From positions 1-32,907 of the IMG/VR virus record IMGVR_UViG_3300047463_000209: a stretch of DNA of 32,907 nt; one strand, 5' to 3'. Within the stretch, counting starts at the first letter, position 1. Each line of letters starts with the position of its first letter. The notes below the pieces were generated by a model. It searched no databases. It was not told the origin of the DNA and saw only the letters and a program-made list of their open reading frames with translations. Source of the DNA: a virus. The position numbers and the translations under genes were made by a program. Positions 6,971-14,311 of this stretch are shown here, piece by piece.

Positions 6971-7815
6971 GCGAAGTCTCCCATATGTTCCATTAGATTC
7001 TTTAGACGATTAGAGATGAAGTAGCTCATCATCTTGCTGCCATTCTTGTTAGACTGCTCGTTGTAGGACGCGCGAATCTTGTCCTTGAGCTCGGTCGGCG
7101 TGTAGCGCAGGTCGATAAGTCGACTGTTGCGCATGTAGCTGCGGTGGTACTGGTGGTCAAACTTACCGATAAGACCGAGCTCGATGAGATCGTCAATCTT
7201 CTTCTGAGTCAAAGTCTTCTGACGCTCACCGACGACAAAGCAGTTGTCAGACGACAGAATATTTGGAATGCCATCTCCCTTGTCTCCGCGAAGGATGTGC
7301 TGCTCTAGATATAGGTCCGGATCATCGCACACGATCATCTTCTTGCGAGTTGGATCAAACTGCTTGACGCCGTCGTGGTGCAGCTGGTTGAAGTCCTTGT
7401 CGCCGGACAGGATCATGATCGGGTCAGTCTTGCGAAAGTCTGAGACCAGCGTGCCGATCACGTCGTCGGCCTCGCAGCGCTCGATGTGAATGACTCGGTA
7501 CGGGAAGAACTCCTTGAGCTCGGAGCGAATCTTGTTCATGCACTCGAAGATGCTGGCCCAGTTGAGCTCAGACGTCTGCTGGCTCTTCTTGCGATTGGCC
7601 TTATAGTAAGGGAAGATATCGCGGCGCCAGCTGTTGGCGCCGTCTGCCGCAATCACGAGCTCGCCGTAATCACCTCGAAACTTGAGGTTTAGAGAACGGA
7701 TCGTGTTGAGGATCATGTGTCTGACCATGCCCTCGTCTACAGCGGCATTGGTGTGATTTCCAATCTGAACCATCAGGTTGGACAGCATGACCTGGTTGAG
7801 GTCAAGAATAAGCAT
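6967..7815 (-). CDS. rnh: Phage RNase H (FEN-type 5'-3' nuclease)
   Basis: A 282-residue flap-endonuclease-family enzyme like T4 RNase H (305 residues). Acidic metal ligands are visible: D5 (LILDLNQ), D58 (AADGANSWRRDIFPYYKANRK), E115/D117/D118 (ERCEADDVIG), D139/D141 (SGDKDF) and D178/D181 (GDKGDGIPN). It removes RNA primers from lagging-strand fragments and works with gp32 and gp45. It is 12 bp downstream of a small conserved gene and overlaps the next one by 4 bp, all driven by the promoter at 8239-8267. Confidence 0.93.
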   Translation of the reverse strand: MLILDLNQVMLSNLMVQIGNHTNAAVDEGMVRHMILNTIRSLNLKFRGDYGELVIAADGANSWRRDIFPYYKANRKKSQQTSELNWASIFECMNKIRSELKEFFPYRVIHIERCEADDVIGTLVSDFRKTDPIMILSGDKDFNQLHHDGVKQFDPTRKKMIVCDDPDLYLEQHILRGDKGDGIPNILSSDNCFVVGERQKTLTQKKIDDLIELGLIGKFDHQYHRSYMRNSRLIDLRYTPTELKDKIRASYNEQSNKNGSKMMSYFISNRLKNLMEHMGDFA

Positions 7816-7827
7816 GATGTAATACTC

Positions 7828-8211
7828 TCAGGTTTCTTTCTTGCTGGTGTCGATGAACCGCATGTTCAGCTCGTCAGCGATCGTGAACTCATCGTTCTCG
7901 TCGCGGACGAAGATCTTCTCGGCTAGATCCTGAAACGGGTGGTAGACGTCGTAGTACTTGCAGAGAAGCGAGTTCATGGCCTCGACTAAGAACGACCCGT
8001 ACTTGAGCTCGTTCTCGTCCTTGAACTGTGAGAAGTCAAATCCGGCTGAGTAGAGTCGCTCGAACAACATCTGAGACGCCGCCAGAAGTGTTTCATTTAC
8101 GTGCGTCAACTTCATTGAGTCGACGCCAGTCATTATATCTTCCTCGCTGTCCGGCGGCTTTGGAGACACTCGAGCGTTCTTAATCGGGAAGGTGATGATC
8201 TGAGCTGTCAT
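7828..8211 (-). CDS. Conserved phage protein, unknown
   Basis: A 127-residue soluble protein with a helical core (LAASQMLFERLYSAGFDFSQF, LVEAMNSLLCKYYDVYHPFQDLAEKIF). The HPFQDLAEKIF segment is reminiscent of a small family seen beside phage replication genes. No enzymatic motif is visible. It is the first gene of the rnh-phoH operon, with a strong putative early promoter and a palindrome in its leader. Confidence 0.7.
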   Translation of the reverse strand: MTAQIITFPIKNARVSPKPPDSEEDIMTGVDSMKLTHVNETLLAASQMLFERLYSAGFDFSQFKDENELKYGSFLVEAMNSLLCKYYDVYHPFQDLAEKIFVRDENDEFTIADELNMRFIDTSKKET

Positions 8212-8223
8212 AAGCTTTCTACG

Positions 8224-8237
8224 GTACTAGCTAGTAC
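8224..8237. promoter_or_regulatory. Perfect 14-bp palindrome at the predicted transcription start
   Basis: GTACTAGCTAGTAC is a perfect dyad that begins two bases after the -10 of the promoter at 8239-8267 and so spans its predicted +1. It could be an operator for a dimeric repressor or a short RNA hairpin at the 5' end. No regulator gene is visible in the window. Confidence 0.4.
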
Positions 8238-8238
8238 T

Positions 8239-8267
8239 ATTATATTTATTATCCGCGGGAAAGTACA
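8239..8267 (-). promoter_or_regulatory. Putative early promoter of the rnh-phoH operon
   Basis: Minus strand: TGTACT (8267-8262), a 17-bp spacer, TATAAT (8244-8239). Spacing and -35 match the promoters at 1888, 3535 and 4610. AATAAATA (8250-8243), a one-base variant of the late element, lies inside the same site, so early and late control may overlap. Confidence 0.65.
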
Positions 8268-8273
8268 CAACTA

Positions 8274-9299
8274 TTATCCGACCCTGTAGACAAATTTCTC
8301 CTGAAGCTTCTCTGGCGCTCTAGCGCCGGCTGGATACTTCTCAGCCAGTTCTTCTAGAGTATACTGCCACTTCTTGAGTATAAGCTTCAGGTCAAAGCGC
8401 TGGTTGGCGTAGGCAGACACCGCCTCGGCTCGGTCCAGCATCTTCTGGCGATTCGTCTTATACTGGTCTATGACAAAGTCTAAATTGCTGGCGAAGACGT
8501 TGGCGTGAGTCACGCGATCGCTTGAGCCGTGATACATGTAGGTCAGAGAGCCAGATGTATCTGGCAGAGCGCCATAGTTGGGATGAACACACGAGAGACC
8601 AGCCGACATCGACTCCATGAGAACTCGACATCCTGTCTCGAGATAGATCGACGGGTATGCCAGGATATGACACTTGGCCAGATGACTCTTGACCTCGTCG
8701 TTTGGCTTGAACCCGTGGTAGGTCATCTGCGGGTGCTCTCTGATGATCTTGTAGAGAGGCTCAAAGTTCTGGTCGGCGTCACCCCAGCCGTAGATCTTAA
8801 AGCTTGAGAATACGTCTAGGTGGATGTTAGGGTGCTTCTCGGCAAGACGCTGAAACACCGGTACTAGAATCTCAAGGCCCCTGTGCGGCGTCGAGCAGTA
8901 TACGAGACGAATCTTATCGTCCGCGAGCTTAGACTGCCAGTCGGGCTCGATCGGCGTGATCCCATTCTCGATCACGATATCCCGATCCGAATAGTCCATA
9001 CCAAGCACGTACTGATATCGCGAGTACTGCCAGTTGGATACGAATACGAACTTATGAAAGTTTTGCCTGAACTGTGGGTCTCTAAACTTAGCAGACTCGG
9101 GGTCTTCAGGAAGATCGTGGACGTTCATCACGCGGATCTTATCGTGCTTCAACTCACGAGGTCGAGAAGGTATGATCTGAAACTGCTCAAGTAGATCGCG
9201 CGAGATGGTGCCATCATAGATCGAGCGGAGCATTAGCTCGGTACCGCCGTTGGCATTGGCAGATATTTCATTAGTTTCAAGCAAATCATAGTTATTCAT
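8274..9299 (-). CDS. GT4-like glycosyltransferase
   Basis: A 341-residue GT-B-fold enzyme. It shows an N-terminal NGGTE (18-22), KFVFVSNWQYSRY, IENGITPIE, then LVYCSTPHRGLEIL (133-145), the start of the nucleotide-sugar-binding domain, and AYPSIYLETGCRVLMESMSAGLSCV (214-238) with the E-x7-E type motif of GT4 enzymes. It probably transfers sugar from an activated donor to phage DNA, a virion protein or the host envelope; the acceptor cannot be read. It overlaps the upstream GT-like gene by 4 bp. Confidence 0.82.
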   Translation of the reverse strand: MNNYDLLETNEISANANGGTELMLRSIYDGTISRDLLEQFQIIPSRPRELKHDKIRVMNVHDLPEDPESAKFRDPQFRQNFHKFVFVSNWQYSRYQYVLGMDYSDRDIVIENGITPIEPDWQSKLADDKIRLVYCSTPHRGLEILVPVFQRLAEKHPNIHLDVFSSFKIYGWGDADQNFEPLYKIIREHPQMTYHGFKPNDEVKSHLAKCHILAYPSIYLETGCRVLMESMSAGLSCVHPNYGALPDTSGSLTYMYHGSSDRVTHANVFASNLDFVIDQYKTNRQKMLDRAEAVSAYANQRFDLKLILKKWQYTLEELAEKYPAGARAPEKLQEKFVYRVG

Positions 9300-10555
9300 T
9301 GTGCACTCATTAGTTCGTTTACGAGCAATTGTTCGTAATCAGCTGATATTACATGTTGACGATTGAATTCAAGTGTTTCCTCGTGTGCAGTGATTATTTT
9401 CTGCAACTCGTTATATTTATGGAGATACTGAGCGACATTGTCGACTATGATCTCTTGTCGATCAATAACATTTTCTGCTGTATCATAACTCTCATTAAAT
9501 ATTCCGTCATAAGTCTTAAATCCAAATCGTTTTAGAGCTTGTAAAGAATATGGTCCGCCATTGATTATGAACGGTCTCATAAACAATATTGACTTAACAG
9601 TCTTTTCGGTAATAAGTGTAAGGTCTAGTGGATCTGGTAAAAAATAAAGAACTCCAGTCTCAGCCACTATATCATAATAACTATTCCACATTTGAATCGG
9701 ATACGGTGGCAGTGTTCCGGGCCTATTATCTGAAATATTTACTTCGTCTAATGTCATTTTTGGTATTGGCCCGTTTTTCATATCATTGATTACTAACTTT
9801 GCATATTCGGTATTAGATCTAACAGAATGCGGATTATAATGATATGACTCAAGAACACTAACATTACCCATGTTCAAAAGACCAAGTGCGCGTAAACCAT
9901 GCAGAAGTGACAATCGATGATATCGGCACCCTCTGTTTAATACGGTATACAATTTTGTCTTTTGTCTGGCATGAAGTTGAAGTATTTCTTCTCTCGATGG
10001 ATAAGCTTTAAGCAACTCGTCCGCACTGTACTTCATAACCATAGGAGATTGTATAAACTTAAATCTGTTATAAAAATAATCAGAGACGAATTTCTTTTGG
10101 TGTGGTATCAGTCCGGCTGCAGTCGTGAATATGATCTCATTCTGTATATCTGAGTAAACGCCACGCATTAAAAACAACCACTCAAGATGGTTTACAAATG
10201 CCTTAAAATCTAGGTGTGGAATTGTCTCCAGATCATGCGCAAATAACAGTGGTATATTATTATCATGCAATCGTTTAAGTTTTGACTTCCCGAGCATTTG
10301 AAAATACACCGAGAAGTCAAAATTGAAATGATCAAGCGATATAAAATAGAAATATTTTTTATTAGGATCAAAGTTTTCAATTTGGCTATAAGTCTGAAAC
10401 TTAATTCTGTTGCCAATTGCGCCTGTATAAGTTTTAAGTACTTCACTATTAAAGTGCTCTATCCACTCCGGCGATAGTGATTTGAGACGATCTGTTAGAG
10501 TATATGGAAAGCCGTAACGATCCACACTCTCAACCAGAAAGACTATCTGTGTCAT
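9296..10555 (-). CDS. Putative glycosyltransferase-like protein, AT-rich
   Basis: A 419-residue protein whose C-terminal part has TEKTVKSILFMRPFIINGG (316-334) followed by YSLQALKRFGFKTYDGIFNESYD. This matches a motif common in phage and marine bacterial glycosyltransferase-like or exostosin-related proteins. The N-terminal half (VFLVESVDRYGFPYTL, FISLDHFNFDFSVYFQML) is not recognised. The DNA is clearly more AT-rich than both neighbours, which suggests recent acquisition. Its ATG overlaps the speD stop, and it is coupled to the GT4-like gene downstream, so the two probably act on the same glycan. Confidence 0.6.
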   Translation of the reverse strand: MTQIVFLVESVDRYGFPYTLTDRLKSLSPEWIEHFNSEVLKTYTGAIGNRIKFQTYSQIENFDPNKKYFYFISLDHFNFDFSVYFQMLGKSKLKRLHDNNIPLLFAHDLETIPHLDFKAFVNHLEWLFLMRGVYSDIQNEIIFTTAAGLIPHQKKFVSDYFYNRFKFIQSPMVMKYSADELLKAYPSREEILQLHARQKTKLYTVLNRGCRYHRLSLLHGLRALGLLNMGNVSVLESYHYNPHSVRSNTEYAKLVINDMKNGPIPKMTLDEVNISDNRPGTLPPYPIQMWNSYYDIVAETGVLYFLPDPLDLTLITEKTVKSILFMRPFIINGGPYSLQALKRFGFKTYDGIFNESYDTAENVIDRQEIIVDNVAQYLHKYNELQKIITAHEETLEFNRQHVISADYEQLLVNELMSAQ

Positions 10556-10923
10556 TATGCCTGACGAGTGATGTAATTATGTCGAATTCTCTCAGCCTTA
10601 AAGTATTCTCTTACTAAGTCCATTACAATTTGGATGTCATATGGCTTGCATGAGAACACGTCGAGATACATATCGCTGCGACCGTCGCCGTTGTCTGGAA
10701 CGAAGTGACCAGCGATATTTGAGGTCTCGATGAGCTGGTCTAGAGTATAGCCAGCCTTGTTGCCGCTGCCGAAGTTGATAATGCGCGGCTCGTCGAAGGC
10801 CACCATGTCGATGTCCCTCACGAGCTGCTTGACGAAGTTATAGATGTTGTCGTAGCTGGTGATACTGTCCCTGTCGCAGTTAGCGCAGTCCAGAATCAGG
10901 TGATAGCCCCAGTAATCGCTCAT
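10555..10923 (-). CDS. speD: S-adenosylmethionine decarboxylase-like protein
   Basis: A 122-residue protein (MSDYWGYHLILDCANCD...) of the short bacterial/phage AdoMetDC type found in cyanophages. A catalytic cysteine is likely in DVFSCKPYD (C92). The self-cleaving serine is probably S68 in ETSNIAGH. In bacterial SpeH the residue before the serine is Glu (ESH); here it is Thr, as in the cyanophage version I remember. The enzyme would supply decarboxylated SAM for spermidine synthesis. It is coupled to the GT-like gene downstream. Confidence 0.82.
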   Translation of the reverse strand: MSDYWGYHLILDCANCDRDSITSYDNIYNFVKQLVRDIDMVAFDEPRIINFGSGNKAGYTLDQLIETSNIAGHFVPDNGDGRSDMYLDVFSCKPYDIQIVMDLVREYFKAERIRHNYITRQA

Positions 10924-10936
10924 GATTTATTATCCC

Positions 10937-11218
10937 TTAGTAGTTATTGTCTAGAACCTGTACGTACTCGACGGAGTCGACGCGGAACGATCGCCAGCCG
11001 CCGTTCTGAACGTCCCATACAGCTAAGACGTCAGGATTTGACTTATGGAATTCCTGCTCCTGCTCCTGCTCGGCGGCGTTGGCCTTGAAGCTCTCCGGCA
11101 GATAGTGCGGCATGAGAGTGCAGCGCATAGCGCGCCTCTCCCCGTTGACCTTGGTGAATGTAACCTCAATTATGCTGTTCCTAAGGTCTGACAGCAGGGT
11201 ATCTCTCTGATATTGCAT
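10937..11218 (-). CDS. WYL_2/Sm-like SH3-barrel phage protein
   Basis: A 93-residue protein with VTFTKVNGERRAMRCTLMPHYLP, VLAVWDVQNGGWRSFRVDSV and a Glu/Gln-rich loop (EQEQEQEF). This pattern fits the WYL_2 (DUF2693) Sm-like family common in T4-like phages. A ligand- or nucleic-acid-binding beta barrel is likely, with no known role. It lies 3 bp from glutaredoxin and 13 bp from speD. Confidence 0.75.
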   Translation of the reverse strand: MQYQRDTLLSDLRNSIIEVTFTKVNGERRAMRCTLMPHYLPESFKANAAEQEQEQEFHKSNPDVLAVWDVQNGGWRSFRVDSVEYVQVLDNNY

Positions 11219-11221
11219 GAT

Positions 11222-11482
11222 CTAGTCTCCAATCAATAGTTTTGATATGTTTTCCGAGCGTTTTTCCAGAAGAGTTGATAGCTCCTCATACCCCCCAATA
11301 TAGAATCCATCTACCACGATTACAGGATATGTCCTGGCAGTGGAATACTTCTCGACTAAGTTCTGCCTGGTGAAGTCTACGTCTAACTTATTCTCTATAT
11401 ATGGTATATTCCAGTTACGCAATAGAATCTTGGCTTTATCACAAAAACCACATCCTGGTCTAGTATAGATCTCAACGTGCAT
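11222..11482 (-). CDS. grx: Glutaredoxin (NrdC-like)
   Basis: An 86-residue thioredoxin-fold protein with active site CGFC (C11, C14), the cis-proline stretch ARTYPVIVVDG and GGYEEL near the end. It probably reduces the class I ribonucleotide reductase encoded at 14320-17926. It is slightly AT-rich and overlaps the zincin-like gene by 11 bp. Confidence 0.9.
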   Translation of the reverse strand: MHVEIYTRPGCGFCDKAKILLRNWNIPYIENKLDVDFTRQNLVEKYSTARTYPVIVVDGFYIGGYEELSTLLEKRSENISKLLIGD

Positions 11483-11966
11483 GTAACATCATCCTCTTCA
11501 ATAGTTCAAAATCTTTTTCCTCCTCATAGGGCTCTAGATCTAGATCTTTGGGTATCTTCTTGACCTTCTCACTGCCTATGAGCTTCATCTGTGGGTCTAG
11601 AAACTTGGTGTAGGCGCGCCAGTTGACTCCAGACTTTACAACGCGCTCGTGTTCTACATACGTCGCGATGTGGTGAGCCTGCTGGTAAGTAATGTTGAAC
11701 AGATCGAGGAGCGCTTTCTCAACTAGCTCGTGAGTCACGATAAGCCGCTCGACGTCCATGCTGTCCATCTTAGTCTTCAGGTGGCGGTCTATATATACAG
11801 TCTTAGCGTCATCGGAATATCCAGCGACGTATGGTACGTCGTAGGATCGATCTACTCTCACTCGACTAGCCATTGCCATACGGCGCTTAAACCGTCGGTC
11901 GTTGAGCATCCTCTTTACTCTAGAGGAGTGTATCTTTAGTATTGAGCTCTGCTTAACCCTGGGCAT
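11472..11966 (-). CDS. Zincin-like phage protein
   Basis: A 164-residue protein with a basic start. The central LIVTHELVEKALLD helix (H79, E80, E83), followed by AHHIATYVEHERV (H97, H98), resembles a zinc-binding HExx(H/E) metallopeptidase helix. The second histidine of the classic HExxH is Glu, so activity is uncertain. Such proteins are conserved in T4-like phages without a known target. It overlaps both neighbours (11 and 14 bp), as expected for a compact operon. Confidence 0.55.
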   Translation of the reverse strand: MPRVKQSSILKIHSSRVKRMLNDRRFKRRMAMASRVRVDRSYDVPYVAGYSDDAKTVYIDRHLKTKMDSMDVERLIVTHELVEKALLDLFNITYQQAHHIATYVEHERVVKSGVNWRAYTKFLDPQMKLIGSEKVKKIPKDLDLEPYEEEKDFELLKRMMLHAR

Positions 11967-12630
11967 TCATCGTCTTGGATAAATCATATAGGCTGTTGAC
12001 CGACGCGTCGTGCTCGCACATTTCTAGATATAACTTTCTGTCAGTCGACCAATTCTCGCCGGTCCACCACTCGAAGCCGTCTACCATAGACTTATACTTA
12101 CCGCTCTCGCCGTATCCTGATCCTATATATAAGAACTCTAGATCCGACAGACGAGCCTGCTCGATCTCTTGGTAGAGCATGTTACTGCTGAGAGACAGCT
12201 TTGGCTTGTGGTAGTTCCAGACGTTGAACGCGCTCTCCATGCCGCCGTCGTATCTGACCATCTTGGTAAACGCTACCGGTATTCCATCGTCTCTGGCGAC
12301 GAGCCAGAACGAGCGGTTGAAGTCTGTCTTGTAGTCGTAGCGCTTGAAGCGCTTCTTGGTCATGTAGTCTTCATATATCGCATCGAATGCGGTTTGATCA
12401 AAGCTCTCCACACTAAACTCGACGCCGTATATTCGCGGCGACGACTTAACGCGCACCTCGCTGATGCGAATTCTCGTGGATCTTGAGAAATACCACTCGC
12501 CATTGGATATAAGCCAACCGTTCTCCAGCGCTAATTTTTCATCTAAATCAGTTGTATCAAGGGATAATTTAGTAATCTCTAAGTCGTACTTCTCGTGTGA
12601 TCCGTATGTCGTGCTGAGTTTTATCCTCAT
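11953..12630 (-). CDS. Conserved phage protein, GNAT/aminoacyl-transferase-like
   Basis: A 225-residue protein. The middle (FNRSFWLVARDDGIPVAFTKMVRYDGGMES) looks like the beta sheet of an acyl-CoA/aminoacyl-tRNA N-acyltransferase fold, and LEFLYIGSGYGESGKYKSMVDGFEWW resembles the C-terminal region of arginyl/leucyl-tRNA-protein transferases. The link is by eye only. If right, the phage could tag proteins at their N-termini. It overlaps the zincin-like gene by 14 bp. Confidence 0.5.
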   Translation of the reverse strand: MRIKLSTTYGSHEKYDLEITKLSLDTTDLDEKLALENGWLISNGEWYFSRSTRIRISEVRVKSSPRIYGVEFSVESFDQTAFDAIYEDYMTKKRFKRYDYKTDFNRSFWLVARDDGIPVAFTKMVRYDGGMESAFNVWNYHKPKLSLSSNMLYQEIEQARLSDLEFLYIGSGYGESGKYKSMVDGFEWWTGENWSTDRKLYLEMCEHDASVNSLYDLSKTMNAQG

Positions 12631-12650
12631 CCCTCTGACGCTTTTGAATG

Positions 12651-12658
12651 TATTTATG
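12651..12658 (-). promoter_or_regulatory. Possible late promoter (CATAAATA)
   Basis: Minus-strand CATAAATA overlaps the stop of the RNase H-fold gene, 20 bp before the next ATG at 12630. It would give a short leader carrying AGAGGG. Confidence 0.35.
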
Positions 12659-13133
12659 CATTCAGCTTCATCAGGCTCTTGTATCTATCTGCGGCATAGG
12701 TTGCCGCGAAGGCGTTTGGCTTGATCATTGGTATCACGTTACACATAGACCTGACGTATCCGACGGCCTCCTGCATCACGCAGTATGAACCCTGGCGGTC
12801 GTCTGAGTTGATGTCCAGATGAATCTCAAAGTGGCGGTCTTCCAGAGCCTCAGCCAAATCGATATACAGCTTGGAGACTTTATAGACCTCGTTCATGAGT
12901 CTATAGCGAGGCCGATCTTTCCTCTGGTCGTAGTCGCGCTCGGTCTGGATCTCGCCGAATATCTTACAGCCGTGACAGCCGTCGTAGTGCACCACTATGG
13001 CTAGAGTGTAGTCTGCATACCAAGTATCACGTAGAATATATCTCTCAGAGTCTACACCGAGATATACGCGAGTTGCATCGGATGTGTTACGGATGAACTC
13101 ACGGACTTCATCTAGGTCAATCTTATTTTTCAT
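12654..13133 (-). CDS. RNase H-fold protein (DUF458/YkuK-like)
   Basis: A 159-residue protein with RVYLGVDSERY (D28), a KIFGEIQTERDYDQRKDRPRYRLMNEVYKVS segment, FEIHLDINSDDRQGS (D107) and FAATYAADR (D149). The spacing of acidic residues and the order of strands fit the DUF458 RNase H-like family seen in Bacillus YkuK and in T4-like phages. A nuclease or nucleic-acid-binding role is likely but unproven. Its leader contains the folded region at 13152-13221, just after the tRNA gene. Confidence 0.72.
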   Translation of the reverse strand: MKNKIDLDEVREFIRNTSDATRVYLGVDSERYILRDTWYADYTLAIVVHYDGCHGCKIFGEIQTERDYDQRKDRPRYRLMNEVYKVSKLYIDLAEALEDRHFEIHLDINSDDRQGSYCVMQEAVGYVRSMCNVIPMIKPNAFAATYAADRYKSLMKLNA

Positions 13134-13151
13134 TATGTATTCTCTTAGGGA

Positions 13152-13221
13152 AGTCGGGTAGGGAATAACCGTTAAGGACAGAGCCCTTCACCACGACCCT
13201 AGTCGGCCTAGGAACCCGACT
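13152..13221 (-). other. Structured RNA region between tRNA-Gly and the RNase H-fold gene
   Basis: An 8-bp perfect stem (AGTCGGGT at 13152-13159 with ACCCGACT at 13214-13221) encloses two hairpins: CCTAG/CTAGG (13198-13212, 5-nt loop) and AAGG/CCTT (13174-13188, 7-nt loop). An alternative hairpin, CCGAC with GTCGG, would compete with the closing stem. No TpsiC arm can be drawn, so it is not a standard tRNA. It could be a decayed tRNA, a processing guide or a leader switch for the gene starting at 13133. Confidence 0.45.
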
Positions 13222-13245
13222 GGCTGGTTTATACCCAGTATTGGT

Positions 13246-13320
13246 TGGAGCGGGTAGGGGGAATCGAACCCCTCGTCTTCTGCTTGGAAGGCAGAAGCTC
13301 TACCATTGAGCTATACCCGC
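13246..13320 (-). tRNA. tRNA-Gly (anticodon UCC), CCA encoded
   Basis: The acceptor stem GCGGGTA/TACCCGC is perfect. The D arm is GCTCAATGGTAGAGC, the anticodon stem CTTCTGC/GCAGAAG frames the loop CTTCCAA (anticodon TCC), and the T arm GGGG TTCGATT CCCC is standard. The discriminator U and CCA follow in the DNA. The variable loop is short, as in tRNA-Gly. Its likely job is to read GGA codons in phage mRNA. A minus-strand promoter inside the neighbouring HNH gene (13466-13474) is well placed to express it. Confidence 0.95.
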
Positions 13321-13326
13321 AAATAG

Positions 13327-13334
13327 CATAAATA
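13327..13334 (+). promoter_or_regulatory. Putative late promoter of the HNH gene (CATAAATA)
   Basis: Plus-strand CATAAATA, five bases (TCTTC), then the ATG at 13340. T4 late promoters start transcription six bases after the last A of the element, so +1 would fall on the A of the ATG. There is no Shine-Dalgarno sequence. Confidence 0.5.
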
Positions 13335-13339
13335 TCTTC

Positions 13340-13912
13340 ATGAATCATGACAATCAAATAATGATGTGGCTTGCTGCTCAGCGAGGCTGCAGCTGTGAGA
13401 TTTGTGGCGCTGGTACTTGGATTAAGTTTGCTCAGACCAAACAGGAGCTTCCTGACTATTTAGTATTATACCACAGGGACGGGCATAAAGAAAACAAAAA
13501 TATTAACAATCTAGCGCTCAGGTGCACATATTGTGCTGAGCACTCTAATATACTTCCCGAGAGTTTTAGACATCCAAGAAAAACGATAGACAGAAGTCAC
13601 GGCCATGCTGGAAGTGCGTGGTATAACAACGGCCTCATGAGTAAGTTTATCAAGCCGGCTGAGTTTGAGATATTCGAGAGGATGGGCTGGAAGCGCGGTA
13701 GGATGGTGCCTAGGGATAAGTTCCCGCCAAACCACAGGGGAAAGACTAGAATCACCAACGGTGTCATAAACAAGTGGATCAGCAGCGATCAGCCTATTCC
13801 GGACGGGTGGTGGCACGGAAAGCTGAACTACAGCAAGCTCGAGAGTCCGGAGTATAATAAGGCTAGGCGCGGGAAGCGATATAAGACTAGGCTTGGGCGG
13901 CGCGTCAGGTGA
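13340..13912 (+). CDS. HNH homing endonuclease
   Basis: The only convincing plus-strand gene: 190 residues. A zinc-knuckle HNH core has CEIC (C19, C22), LVLYHRDGHKENKNINNLAL (H45, N56/N57) and CTYC (C62, C65). The C-terminal half carries two units of the type N-G-x-x-(N)K-x-I...GW-x-x-G (about 94-120 and 138-161) and a basic tail, which should bind the DNA target. Such free-standing genes spread by cutting alleles that lack them. It sits beside tRNA-Gly and converges with a GIY-YIG gene, with 8 bp of overlap at the ends. Confidence 0.87.
   Translation: MNHDNQIMMWLAAQRGCSCEICGAGTWIKFAQTKQELPDYLVLYHRDGHKENKNINNLALRCTYCAEHSNILPESFRHPRKTIDRSHGHAGSAWYNNGLMSKFIKPAEFEIFERMGWKRGRMVPRDKFPPNHRGKTRITNGVINKWISSDQPIPDGWWHGKLNYSKLESPEYNKARRGKRYKTRLGRRVR
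13466..13480 (-). promoter_or_regulatory. Putative promoter for tRNA-Gly, inside the HNH gene
   Basis: Minus-strand GTGGTATAATACTAA (13475-13461) is identical over 15 bases to the RNA ligase promoter core at about 1882-1897. It has an extended -10, TGG-TATAAT (13474-13466); the -35 at 17-bp spacing is poor (TTTCTT). It points toward tRNA-Gly, 146 bp away, and the genes beyond it. Confidence 0.45.
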
Positions 13913-14306
13913 GATGGCCGGCGTGAACCTTCAGTGACAGCCATCTGTTGTAATAGCTCTCGTCTAAAAGCGCGTTGTACTCTATTATGAGACGGGCTTC
14001 GTGGTATGAGCAATCGCCCTTTGTCTTGCACAATATTAGTATCTCACGCTTGAACTTATCTGCGCCTATCTTCTCCACATCGGCGCACAGCTCATCGGAC
14101 GAACCGTAGTAGCTCTTCCAGTCCGACTCCAGCCGAACGCGCTTGGCGCGCTTTTTTCCCTTGATCTTCTTCTTGCGAGTCGACCAAAACCACTTCTTGC
14201 CGATGTACTTACGACCGTTAGTGGTGTTGGTTATCATATAGACGAAACCAAAGTTATCGCCTATGTCCTCACTCTCGAAGTTCTTTATACCATAGATCCA
14301 TGTCAT
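13905..14306 (-). CDS. GIY-YIG endonuclease (Seg-like)
   Basis: A 133-residue protein with FVYMITNTTNGRKYIGKKWF (21-40), a GIY-YIG variant in which GIY reads VYM and YIG is intact. SDWKSYYGSS (61-70), KFKREIL (R87) and E103 supply the remaining catalytic pattern of the SegE-like group. A long basic loop (KKKIKGKKRAKR) lies between. It has no separate DNA-binding domain, so it is compact. It lies directly after nrdB, a common spot for phage homing genes, and shares its 3' end with the HNH gene on the other strand. Confidence 0.8.
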   Translation of the reverse strand: MTWIYGIKNFESEDIGDNFGFVYMITNTTNGRKYIGKKWFWSTRKKKIKGKKRAKRVRLESDWKSYYGSSDELCADVEKIGADKFKREILILCKTKGDCSYHEARLIIEYNALLDESYYNRWLSLKVHAGHLT

Positions 14307-14311
14307 GGACC

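Noticed and set aside
13152-13221. Second tRNA gene
   Set aside because: The acceptor-like stem is good, but neither strand gives a T arm with TTCRA or an anticodon loop with U33.
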